From positions 1 through 12,006 of the forward strand of contig JBKHBQ010000109.1 in assembly GCA_046542305.1 (NCBI GenBank): a DNA stretch of 12,006 nt. Direction: 5' to 3'. Both the position numbers and the translations under genes were made by a program. Shown one piece after another: positions 1 through 6,134 of the stretch (its first letter is position 1; every line of letters begins with the position of its first letter). The notes beneath the pieces were generated by a model, which had not been told where the DNA came from, ran no database searches, and worked only from the letters and a program-made list of their open reading frames with translations. The DNA comes from JBKHBQ01 sp046542305 (GTDB lineage: Bacteria > Bacteroidota > Bacteroidia > Bacteroidales > 4484-276).

Positions 1-302
1 ATTCCGAGGTAAAGCAGGTACACGTAAGGAAAAAGCACCGCCAACGCCTGATCAACAAGCCTGAACTTGCCGAAAGCCTTGGCCGTCTCCACGATCATCA
101 GAAATACCATGAAGATATTGATAAACGGCACGAACAACAACAAAAACCACCATATTGGTTTGCCGTTCAAACGGTTCCATTCCCAATAGTTCAACATCGG
201 AACAAAAGCCTTCCACTGCTCGATGCCGGCTTTTTCGAAAACCTTCACCATCAATGCCGGGAAGAAAATAAAGATGAGAATTAGTGTGATAAGTACACCC
301 AT
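1..302 (-). CDS. lepB: Signal peptidase I-like protein, N-terminal part (partial)
   Basis: The reading frame opens at an ATG at 302 and runs off the window edge; an in-frame stop lies at 315-317 just upstream, so this start is well bounded. About 100 residues are visible, nearly all hydrophobic: one membrane segment at residues 2-18, another at about 48-68, and a third beginning near residue 88. Between them lies a Trp-rich stretch (EQWKAF, NYWEWNRLNGKPIWW). From family knowledge, many Bacteroidota signal peptidases I carry a hydrophobic N-terminal region of this kind (AG..W.A..P..N ... KP.WW) before the catalytic Ser/Lys domain, and lepB commonly follows dapB in this phylum. The catalytic domain lies outside the window, so the assignment rests on the N-terminal pattern and gene order. 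The alternative is a stand-alone small DUF5684-like membrane protein. Confidence 0.65.
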   Translation of the reverse strand, partial: MGVLITLILIFIFFPALMVKVFEKAGIEQWKAFVPMLNYWEWNRLNGKPIWWFLLLFVPFINIFMVFLMIVETAKAFGKFRLVDQALAVLFPYVYLLYLG

Positions 303-326
303 GCTACTTTCAATTTAATCAACATG

Positions 327-345
327 AAACGGAGATATTCCGTTT
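327..345 (-). other. Hairpin between dapB and lepB
   Basis: A perfect 7-bp inverted repeat (AAACGGA / TCCGTTT) encloses a 5-nt loop, between the dapB stop and the lepB start. It is not followed by a convincing T-run on either strand, so it is a weak terminator candidate. It could instead act in attenuation or RNA processing, lowering lepB expression relative to the upstream genes. Confidence 0.35.
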
Positions 346-359
346 TCACTTGTCGCTGG

Positions 360-378
360 TTTGTTAATATTTGTTAAT
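360..378. repeat. Tandem 9-bp direct repeat TTTGTTAAT, period 10 bp
   Basis: Two exact copies of TTTGTTAAT lie at 360-368 and 370-378, one helical turn apart, just downstream of the dapB stop. The region is AT-rich, so chance is possible. No function is recognised. Confidence 0.4.
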
Positions 379-381
379 GCT

Positions 382-1104
382 TTATAATAGTTCATCAAAA
401 AGATCATCCATGGTAAAAAATCCTTTCCTGCCATGCAGCCAGGCGGCAGCCATCAGGGCGCCGGCAGCAAAACCCTGCCTGCTTTTGGCCTCATGCCTGA
501 TCATGATGGTGTCCTCTTCGGAATCGCAGGTGATTTGGTGAATTCCTTTTACATCGGCCTCACGATGGGCATCGATGCGTATGCCATCCCCGCCGGCATC
601 ATCATTTAATTTCCAGTGGTTTTTCCTGCCGACGATTCGTATCAGGTTATCAGCCAGTGTTTTTGCCGTTCCGCTGGGAGCATCCAGCTTTTGCAGGTGA
701 TGCGTTTCGTCGATGAAAATTTCGTAATCCGGGAATTTGTCCATCATTTCGCCCAGGAAGCGGTTAAGCCTGAAAAAAATATTCACGCCAATGCTGAAAT
801 TAGACGCTGTAAAAAGCGCCTGATTTTTCTGCTTGCAGATTTCGCGCACTTCCGGCAAACGAACATCCCATCCCGTGGTTCCGGAAACTACCGGAAGGTT
901 CGCATCAAAACAGGTCAAAATATTCTGAACGGCCACGGCAGGCATACTGAAGTCGATGGCAACGTCGGCATCGGCAAGCTGCCCTGATTTGCGGTTCCAG
1001 TCTTCCGGCGAATCAATGATGGTCACAATTGTGTGGCCCTTTTCGATTGCAAGGTTCTCAACGGTTTTACCCATTTTACCATATCCGATGATTGCGATTT
1101 TCAT
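382..1104 (-). CDS. dapB: 4-hydroxy-tetrahydrodipicolinate reductase DapB
   Basis: Cytoplasmic NAD(P)H-dependent reductase of the lysine/diaminopimelate pathway; it reduces 4-hydroxy-tetrahydrodipicolinate to tetrahydrodipicolinate, feeding both lysine and peptidoglycan cross-links. The 240 residues begin with a Rossmann dinucleotide loop, GYGKMG (7-12). Further landmarks are SGTTGW (74-79), SNFSIGVN (101-108) and the family signature with a His-His pair at 135-136, Lys139 and DAPSGTA (141-147), which form the catalytic and substrate-binding site. The protein is shorter than the E. coli enzyme (273 aa), as in many Bacteroidota. The start is only 1 bp from the stop of the upstream DUF5683 gene, implying co-transcription with the parAB genes. 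The identification is secure. Confidence 0.97.
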   Translation of the reverse strand: MKIAIIGYGKMGKTVENLAIEKGHTIVTIIDSPEDWNRKSGQLADADVAIDFSMPAVAVQNILTCFDANLPVVSGTTGWDVRLPEVREICKQKNQALFTASNFSIGVNIFFRLNRFLGEMMDKFPDYEIFIDETHHLQKLDAPSGTAKTLADNLIRIVGRKNHWKLNDDAGGDGIRIDAHREADVKGIHQITCDSEEDTIMIRHEAKSRQGFAAGALMAAAWLHGRKGFFTMDDLFDELL

Positions 1105-1105
1105 A

Positions 1106-1738
1106 TCAAAACCTGTATCTTAATGTAACTCCTGGTGACGGGCGGTTTGAAAACAAAAGCCGGTCGTTTACGGGCTCGAACCGCAGGCTTAGATTATCGT
1201 CCACGGTAAAGTTGTAAAGATTTCCGTCCACACTGGCATCAATGATGTTCAGGATGTAAAGCACGCCTGTAAAAATCCACGAAAGCTCCAGGTTTCGCCG
1301 GTAATAGTCGCGGCCCTCGCGGAGCTGGTCGAGGTTGGCATCGTACCTTATAATGTACTCGTACTGATCGAAGCGGGCCGTATCGCCTTCAAATACCACA
1401 TTGTAGGCATCTCTGAATTGACGGTATTCCTGGCCGTTGGTTCTGATGAAATAATAAAGTGTTCCGAAACCTGCATAGATGATGGGAATTTTCCAGTATT
1501 TTTTATTGTAGGCCTGCCCAAGCCCCGGCAGGATGGCCGACATGATGGTGGCTTTCTTTGCCGAATGCGGCTTGATGGAATCCTGTTTCATTTCATTTTG
1601 CTGAGCGTAACCAACCTGCGGCAACATGACGAAGCTAACCACACATACAGTAACAGTAACCAGCCAACAGGCGGACAAGCCTCTCAGTTTCAAAAAACTG
1701 TATCGGGAAAAATTCTTAAAGCCGGTTGTGATGTGCAT
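1106..1738 (-). CDS. DUF5683-family envelope protein
   Basis: A 210-residue protein of unknown function. It starts with a long signal sequence: a basic n-region to about residue 20, a hydrophobic core at 21-40, and a likely signal peptidase site after GYA (43-45). The mature part carries the family hallmark SAILPGLGQAYNKKYWKIP (67-85), leading into a hydrophobic segment at about 84-99, a Tyr/Arg/Asp-rich middle (103-150) and a second hydrophobic segment at 151-168. The C-terminal 40 residues look beta-rich and end in an aromatic (LRYRF), as outer-membrane strands often do; that location is inference. The gene sits between parB (26-bp gap) and dapB (1-bp gap), an arrangement common in Bacteroidota. 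Its tie to partitioning, if any, is not established. Confidence 0.85.
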   Translation of the reverse strand: MHITTGFKNFSRYSFLKLRGLSACWLVTVTVCVVSFVMLPQVGYAQQNEMKQDSIKPHSAKKATIMSAILPGLGQAYNKKYWKIPIIYAGFGTLYYFIRTNGQEYRQFRDAYNVVFEGDTARFDQYEYIIRYDANLDQLREGRDYYRRNLELSWIFTGVLYILNIIDASVDGNLYNFTVDDNLSLRFEPVNDRLLFSNRPSPGVTLRYRF

Positions 1739-1764
1739 GAAAATCTTCTATGGTAAAAGACCCG

Positions 1765-2643
1765 CTACTTTTTGAGCAGGGCAAGAATCCGCTCCATATC
1801 GTGGTCGGATGCAAAGTTGATAACGATGCTGCCTTTTCCTTTATTATTTCTTTTAAGCTCCACGCGGGTTTCCAGATTGCTGCTAAGTTCATCGGAAAGC
1901 TGCCTGTATTTTTCGGGCAGTTGTGGCCTGGGCTTTTTTGCAGCCGGTGTGCTGATTTCGCGCACCTTTCTTTCCACATCCCTCACCGAAAGGTCCTGCT
2001 CCTGAATCTGCCTGAGCAGGTTTAGCTGCTCCTCGCGGCTTTCGAGGCTGATGAAGCTACGGGCATGGCCCATGGTGAGGATGCCGTCGCGGATGGCCAC
2101 CTGCACCTCGGCGGGCAGTTTAAGCAGGCGGATGTAATTGGCAATGGTGGAGCGCTGTTTTCCCACACGCTTACTCAGTTCTTCCTGTGTGAGCCTGCAT
2201 TCCTCCATGAGGCGCTGATAGCTGATACCGATTTCGATGGCATTGAGATCTTCGCGATGGGTATTTTCAATCAGGGCCATTTCGAGCATCTGCTCGTCGT
2301 TGGCTACGCGGATGTAGCAGGGCAGTTCACCAAGCCCGGCCATTTTGGCGGCCCTGAACCTGCGTTCTCCCGAAATGATCTGGTATTTATCGTATCCAAG
2401 TTTACGTACCGTAACAGGCTGAATAATACCTTGTTCTTTGATAGAGGCAGCCAGTTCGTCGAGCGCGGATTCTTCAAATTTATTTCTGGGCTGGAAGGGA
2501 TTGGCTTCGATTTTTTCCAGTTGAATGTTGGCCACGGCACCCACCACGTAATTACCCGAAATATCCTTCGACGTAATATCGGTGTCGGGGCTTTGCAGAA
2601 TCGCCTCCAGGCCTCGTCCCAATCCCCCTCTTTTTTTATTCAT
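1765..2643 (-). CDS. parB: Chromosome-partitioning protein ParB
   Basis: The parS-binding CTPase clamp that works with ParA in chromosome segregation. From the ATG at 2643 it has 292 residues. It opens with the usual N-terminal motif (GGLGRGLEAIL, 6-16, the ParA-contacting region), followed by ParB box I (EQGIIQPVTVR, 70-80), box II/GERR (GERRFRAAK, 92-100) and box III (ENTHRED, 126-132). A helix-turn-helix spans about 151-175 (LTQEELSKRV...STIANYIRLL), and a C-terminal dimerisation domain 250-292. A TTG two codons upstream is possible, but the ATG gives the canonical N-terminus. The gene overlaps the parA 3' end by 8 bp, indicating translational coupling. The box III glutamine usually seen (ENxQR) is His129 here. 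Confidence 0.97.
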   Translation of the reverse strand: MNKKRGGLGRGLEAILQSPDTDITSKDISGNYVVGAVANIQLEKIEANPFQPRNKFEESALDELAASIKEQGIIQPVTVRKLGYDKYQIISGERRFRAAKMAGLGELPCYIRVANDEQMLEMALIENTHREDLNAIEIGISYQRLMEECRLTQEELSKRVGKQRSTIANYIRLLKLPAEVQVAIRDGILTMGHARSFISLESREEQLNLLRQIQEQDLSVRDVERKVREISTPAAKKPRPQLPEKYRQLSDELSSNLETRVELKRNNKGKGSIVINFASDHDMERILALLKK

Positions 2644-3451
2644 TATCAAGATAATTGATTTCTATATCCTTTTGATCCATTTTGGTCATCCCGTTTTTCT
2701 GCAGAATTTCGCGTGCCAGGTTAAGGTAATTGATGGCTCCGGTTGATTCGGCATCGTGAATAATGATGGTTTCGCCAAAACTGGGCGCTTCGCCGAGCTT
2801 GGTATTTCTGTTGATGATGGTATCGAACACCATCTGCTGAAAATGCGTGCGAACCTCTTCCACCACCTGCTTGGCCAGCCTTAGCCGGGTATCGTACATG
2901 GTAAGTAAAATCCCTTCGATATCCAGCCGCTGATTCAACCGCGACTGTACTATTTTGATGGTGTTCAGCAGTTTTCCAAGCCCTTCAAGGGCAAAGTATT
3001 CGCACTGCACAGGCACGATCACCGAATCGGAAGCCGTTAGTGCGTTCACCGTCACCAAACCCAGCGATGGAGAACAGTCGATGATCACGAAATCGTACTG
3101 ATCCTTTACCTTATCCACTACTTTTTTCATCATCTGCTCACGGTGGGGCATGTTTATTATTTCGATCTCTGCACCCACCAGATCGATGTGTGCGGGAATG
3201 ATGTCGAGGTTTGGTGTGGAAGTCTGGAGAATTGTTTTGCCGGGATCCACATCATCTATAATACATTCGTAAATGCTGTTCTGGATGTTGCGCGGATCCT
3301 GCCCCAGCCCCGAGGTGGCGTTGGCCTGCGGATCGGCGTCGATCACCAGCGTTTTGTATTCGAGCACAGCAAATCCTGCGCCCAGGTTAATAGCGGTAGT
3401 GGTCTTCCCTACTCCCCCTTTCTGATTGGCTATAGCAATAACTTTTCCCAT
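2636..3451 (-). CDS. parA: Chromosome-partitioning ATPase ParA (Soj type)
   Basis: A MinD/ParA-class ATPase that binds DNA as an ATP dimer and is stimulated by ParB to move or organise origin regions. Taking the ATG at 3451 gives 271 residues that begin directly at the first beta-strand (MGKVIAIANQ). Motifs: deviant Walker A KGGVGKTT (11-18, signature Lys11 and Lys16), A' DADPQ (38-42) and Walker B IIDCSPS (123-129). The frame extends to a TTG at 3475, but the promoter -7 box at 3473-3480 would overlap that codon, so the ATG is preferred. The C-terminus is some 15 residues longer than typical Soj proteins and polar. It is first in the parA-parB-DUF5683-dapB string. Confidence 0.97.
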   Translation of the reverse strand: MGKVIAIANQKGGVGKTTTAINLGAGFAVLEYKTLVIDADPQANATSGLGQDPRNIQNSIYECIIDDVDPGKTILQTSTPNLDIIPAHIDLVGAEIEIINMPHREQMMKKVVDKVKDQYDFVIIDCSPSLGLVTVNALTASDSVIVPVQCEYFALEGLGKLLNTIKIVQSRLNQRLDIEGILLTMYDTRLRLAKQVVEEVRTHFQQMVFDTIINRNTKLGEAPSFGETIIIHDAESTGAINYLNLAREILQKNGMTKMDQKDIEINYLDNE

Positions 3452-3472
3452 AATGAGTTGTTCGGACAAGTG

Positions 3473-3480
3473 CAAAAATA
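3473..3480 (-). promoter_or_regulatory. Bacteroidota -7 box upstream of parA
   Basis: On the minus strand the sequence reads TATTTTTG followed by C, an exact match to TAnnTTTG. It lies 21 nt upstream of the parA ATG, predicting a leader of roughly 10-15 nt. No TTG is seen at the usual upstream spacing. Confidence 0.6.
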
Positions 3481-3544
3481 GAATTTAAAATCCTATTCCA
3501 TGCATTTTGTTTTTAAAAGTATTCAACACGGACAAAACCAAAAA

Positions 3545-3580
3545 ACATGAAAAAAGCTGACCATTAGCCAGCTTTCATGT
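3545..3580 (-). terminator. Intrinsic terminator of the PUR-family gene
   Basis: Read on the minus strand, a 7-bp stem AAAGCTG / CAGCTTT with a 9-nt loop is followed at once by a T-run. Outer arms (ACATG / CATGT) extend the pairing across a small A/T bulge. It begins 22 nt past the stop codon of the gene at 3603-3995, on the correct strand, and lies just upstream of the parA promoter, insulating the two units. Confidence 0.75.
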
Positions 3581-3602
3581 ATCTTTAAAATAAGGTGGAA
3601 GT

Positions 3603-3995
3603 TTATTCCCTTTTTTCCTCATCATCTTTTCCTTCAATCTCGCCTGGTTCTTCCAGATCTTCAAAGCTCATGTCCGAAATCTTTTTTTCCGGGGTTGTGG
3701 GGGGTGGTGTTTCTGCCGGTTCGGAAACCGCCTCCTGGCCCGCCTCTATATAGCCGATTACCTCCGTCAAGCCACTGGAAAACTTTTCGAAATCCTCCTT
3801 ATATAAAAAGAGCTTGTGTTTTTCGTAGAAGAACTTCCCGTTTTCATTATTAAACCTGCGTTTGCTTTCGGTGATGGTCAGATAACGTTCCTTGTTCCTT
3901 GTTTCCTTTACATCAAAAAAATAGGTCCTCTTCCCTGCGCGTACAACTTTCGAAAATATCTCTTCTCTGCTGTCTTTTTTTGCTGACTCTTCCAT
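3603..3995 (-). CDS. PUR-family DNA/RNA-binding protein (DUF3276)
   Basis: A 130-residue bacterial PUR-domain protein. Residues about 11-85 form the beta-rich PUR repeat: an RAGKRTYFFDVKETRNKERYL core (19-39) followed by TITESKRR (40-47) and the helix LYKEDFEKFSSGL (64-76). Bacterial PUR proteins (Borrelia and Bacteroidota) carry one repeat and dimerise to bind single-stranded nucleic acid. Residues 86-130 are an acidic, proline-containing, probably disordered tail (many E/D, PPPTTPEKK); such tails often modulate nucleic-acid binding, which here is inference. It is transcribed alone, with a -7 box at 4027-4034 and a terminator at 3545-3580. The target RNA or DNA in Bacteroidota is not known to me. 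Confidence 0.88.
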   Translation of the reverse strand: MEESAKKDSREEIFSKVVRAGKRTYFFDVKETRNKERYLTITESKRRFNNENGKFFYEKHKLFLYKEDFEKFSSGLTEVIGYIEAGQEAVSEPAETPPPTTPEKKISDMSFEDLEEPGEIEGKDDEEKRE

Positions 3996-4026
3996 GTTTT
4001 TAAATGGTTTAATAAGATTCTCAAAG

Positions 4027-4034
4027 CAAAAGTA
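4027..4034 (-). promoter_or_regulatory. -7 box of the PUR-family gene
   Basis: The minus strand reads TACTTTTG followed by C, an exact TAnnTTTG match, 31 nt upstream of the ATG at 3995. No -33 TTG is evident at 17-23 nt. Confidence 0.6.
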
Positions 4035-4039
4035 AAAAT

Positions 4040-4052
4040 TAATCTTTGATTA
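4040..4052. repeat. 13-bp palindrome upstream of the PUR gene promoter
   Basis: TAATC-TTT-GATTA is a perfect 5-bp inverted repeat with a 3-nt centre, 5 nt upstream of the -7 box at 4027-4034. Its position fits an operator, but it is short and AT-rich, so chance is a real alternative. Confidence 0.3.
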
Positions 4053-4150
4053 TTTTTTGGCTAAAGTAAAAAAAAGGCATCAAACCAATCACAAATCATA
4101 TTTTTTTTTAGCAAACCATAAATTATCCGCCGTATGAAATTGTTAGGAAT

Positions 4151-4167
4151 GGGTTTGTAAAAAACCC
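4151..4167. repeat. 6-bp inverted repeat abutting the nusB -7 box
   Basis: GGGTTT (4151-4156) and AAACCC (4162-4167) flank a 5-nt spacer. The right arm ends one base before the -7 box. It lies upstream of the expected transcription start, so it would act as a DNA site and not as an RNA hairpin for nusB. Confidence 0.35.
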
Positions 4168-4168
4168 C

Positions 4169-4176
4169 TACTTTTG
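4169..4176 (+). promoter_or_regulatory. -7 box of nusB
   Basis: TACTTTTG matches TAnnTTTG exactly, 43 nt upstream of the nusB ATG at 4220. The nearest upstream TTG (4140-4142) is 26 nt away, longer than the usual 17-23. Confidence 0.6.
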
Positions 4177-4219
4177 TCGGCATTCAATATTATCAACTGA
4201 TACTTGTTCTTAAAATATT

Positions 4220-5182
4220 ATGCTGAGCAGAAGGCATTTACGTATTAAGGCGTTACAGGCGTTGTACGCTTATTATATCAATCCGGGCATCGAACTGGCA
4301 GTGGGCGAGAAAAACATGCTGAAAAGCACAGAAAAAATCTACGAGCTGATCATTTACCAGCTTTCCTTTCTCATTGAGATTGTAAAATTTGCCGCACGCC
4401 GCATCGAAGAAAACAAGAAGAAGTTTTATCCTACCGAAGAAGATCTCAATCCCAATACTCGTTTCATCAACAATCAGCTCATCGCGCAGCTTTCCGAAAA
4501 CAAGGATTACATCCGCAGGCACAATGCCTATAAGATCAACTGGTCGGAAGAGCAGGAAATGGTTCGCAGAATCTATAATGAAGTGCGCGAATCGGAAGGC
4601 TACAAAAAATACATGTCGGCACCCGAAACTACATTTGAGGATGATCAAGCCATAATCGCGCTAATCTTTACCGATTTTGTGGCCGATAACCCCTCGCTTG
4701 CATTTCATTACGAAGAGAAAAACGTATACTGGGCCAACGACCTGGAAATTGCCAATCCCATTGCGTTGAAAATCATCAGGAGCATGCGCGCACGCAACCA
4801 CGAGTTTACGCCCCTCCCCGACCTTTACAATACCAAAGGCAAGGATGATCCGGACGAGGATAAAAAATTCCTGGTCAGGCTTTATCACAAAACCATCCTG
4901 AAAGGCCAGGATTTTGAAGACATCATACAGAAAAAAGCCAGCAACTGGGAACTCAACCGCATTGCCATGATGGATATCATCCTGCTGAAAATGGCACTGG
5001 CCGAACTGATAGAATTTCCAAGCATCCCCGTAAAGGTGACCATGAACGAATATATCGAACTGGCAAAATCATACAGCACACCCAAGAGCCGGGTTTTTAT
5101 CAATGGCATCCTGGACAAAATAATTTTGGACCTGAAAGCTGAAGACAGGATTAAAAAAGCCGGACGGGGCCTTATTGAATAA
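4220..5182 (+). CDS. nusB: Transcription antitermination factor NusB, long form
   Basis: RNA-binding factor that, with NusE (S10), binds boxA in rRNA leaders and prevents premature termination. At 320 residues it is more than twice the E. coli length (about 139). The N-terminus keeps the NusB helix (RRHLRIKALQALYAYY, 4-19), and the C-terminal 80 residues are classic NusB: SNWELNRIAMMDIILLKMAL (241-260), PVKVTMNEYIELAKSY (270-285) and RVFINGILDKI (291-301). Between them, about residues 30-225 form a helical insertion rich in charged residues; Bacteroidota NusB proteins are typically this long. The gene is divergent from the PUR gene and ends 14 bp from the convergent response-regulator gene. 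Confidence 0.93.
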   Translation: MLSRRHLRIKALQALYAYYINPGIELAVGEKNMLKSTEKIYELIIYQLSFLIEIVKFAARRIEENKKKFYPTEEDLNPNTRFINNQLIAQLSENKDYIRRHNAYKINWSEEQEMVRRIYNEVRESEGYKKYMSAPETTFEDDQAIIALIFTDFVADNPSLAFHYEEKNVYWANDLEIANPIALKIIRSMRARNHEFTPLPDLYNTKGKDDPDEDKKFLVRLYHKTILKGQDFEDIIQKKASNWELNRIAMMDIILLKMALAELIEFPSIPVKVTMNEYIELAKSYSTPKSRVFINGILDKIILDLKAEDRIKKAGRGLIE

Positions 5183-5196
5183 TCAACCGCAATCTT

Positions 5197-5958
5197 TTAC
5201 ATAGACCGCGCGTATTCCTTCAAAGCATTGAGGAAGTCGTTTTTTTTCCGTACCGACACATCAATCTCTTCACCGTCGTCGAGGATTACGCTGCCGCCTT
5301 TGCCTTTTACATAACGCTGCACATACTTCAGGTTAACCAGATGCTTGGAGTGAATGCGCGAAAACGGCTGATCGGTAAGCATTTTTTCGAAATTGTTCAG
5401 GGGCTTCGAGGCGAGCAGCTTGCGCCCGTTTGTCAGGTAAAAGGTGGTATATACATCGCTTGCTTCCAGGCGGATGATGTCGTCGAGCAGTACGATGTTC
5501 AATCCATCCGTTGAAGGCACGATGATCTTCTGGAATTTGTGCTGGAGATTATCCTTTAGCACGCTCAGGCGGGCGCTGAAAGTTCCTTTGGCCTTCAGTT
5601 GGTTATACCGGTTTATGGCGCTGCGAAGCTCAGTATATTCGATGGGCTTCAGCAGGTAATGAATGGCAGAATAATCGAAAGCCTTCAGGGCATACTGGTC
5701 GTGGGCTGTGGTGAAGATAACCTCGAACGAACGATATTCAACCTTGGTTAAAAGATCAAAGCCGTCACCGTCGGGCATAGAGATATCAAGAAACACCAGA
5801 TCAGGCTCGTTTTTGTTAATTATGTCAACACCTTCGCCAACATTCTTCGCCGTTCCGATAAGCTGAACACTGGGAAAATATTTATCCAACAAATTCTTAA
5901 GCATAAGAATATTGGTCTTCTCATCATCAACAATAACTGCCCTGATTTTCTCGTCCAT
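5197..5958 (-). CDS. LytTR-family response regulator
   Basis: A 253-residue two-component regulator. The receiver domain (about 5-122) has the acidic pair Asp11/Asp12, phospho-acceptor Asp58 (LVFLDISMPDGDG), Thr84 (FTTAHDQYA) and Lys104 (LLKPIEY), so it looks fully phosphorylatable. The LytTR DNA-binding domain (about 145-250) shows the family pattern DIIRLEASDVYTTFYLTNGR (160-179), F199-S-R-I-H-S-K-H and a terminal VSVRKKNDFLNAL. No sensor kinase is next to it; in this phylum such regulators often pair with a LytS/YehU-type membrane kinase, which must lie elsewhere. The promoter region carries a 21-bp-period direct repeat (5994-6026) suited to a LytTR dimer. The ATG at 5958 directly precedes the first receiver strand. 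Confidence 0.95.
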   Translation of the reverse strand: MDEKIRAVIVDDEKTNILMLKNLLDKYFPSVQLIGTAKNVGEGVDIINKNEPDLVFLDISMPDGDGFDLLTKVEYRSFEVIFTTAHDQYALKAFDYSAIHYLLKPIEYTELRSAINRYNQLKAKGTFSARLSVLKDNLQHKFQKIIVPSTDGLNIVLLDDIIRLEASDVYTTFYLTNGRKLLASKPLNNFEKMLTDQPFSRIHSKHLVNLKYVQRYVKGKGGSVILDDGEEIDVSVRKKNDFLNALKEYARSM

Positions 5959-5993
5959 CGAATTGATCTATCTTATGGGTATTTTGGAAATGC

Positions 5994-6026
5994 AACTTTT
6001 TGACAAATTTAAAAAACTTTTTCACA
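5994..6026 (-). repeat. 12-bp direct repeats, 21-bp period: candidate LytTR operator
   Basis: AACTTTTTGACA (5994-6005) and AACTTTTTCACA (6015-6026) match at 11 of 12 positions and are spaced by exactly 21 bp. On the minus strand each contains AAAGTT, which fits the first six positions of the AgrA-type half-site pattern [TA][AC][CA]GTT. They lie 36-68 nt upstream of the ATG of the LytTR regulator gene. LytTR proteins such as AgrA bind paired direct repeats about two helical turns apart. The operator role is inference. Confidence 0.5.
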
Positions 6027-6107
6027 TACCTGCCATATTTTGCAAAGAAACGGACAGCGGACTTCGGCACCGACATTTGGCAGTAAAACCGGTCATGCAT
6101 TTATTCA

Positions 6108-6115
6108 TACTTTTG
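6108..6115 (+). promoter_or_regulatory. -7 box of rlmD
   Basis: TACTTTTG followed by C matches TAnnTTTG exactly, 19 nt upstream of the rlmD ATG at 6135, predicting a leader of about 12 nt. A TTTG at 6076-6079 is too far upstream (28 nt) to be a standard -33 element. Confidence 0.6.
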
Positions 6116-6134
6116 CGGGCTAAAAACGAATAAT

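Noticed and set aside
2065..2658. 197-codon open frame on the plus strand
   Set aside because: It is antisense to parB, whose motifs are unambiguous, and no family is recognisable in it.
3452..3475. TTG start giving parA eight extra residues
   Set aside because: It overlaps the -7 promoter box and adds residues before the normal first strand; the ATG at 3451 fits the family.
4068..4109. A8 and T9 homopolymer runs as phase-variation tracts
   Set aside because: They are intergenic, modest in length and in an AT-rich spacer; nothing shows slippage. Variation among reads would be needed.
6031..6084. CTGCCA...TGGCAG inverted repeat between the response regulator and rlmD as a riboswitch-like leader
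   Set aside because: The arms are only 6 bp and about 40 nt apart, with no recognisable riboswitch core; the rlmD promoter lies downstream of it, so it would not be in the rlmD leader.
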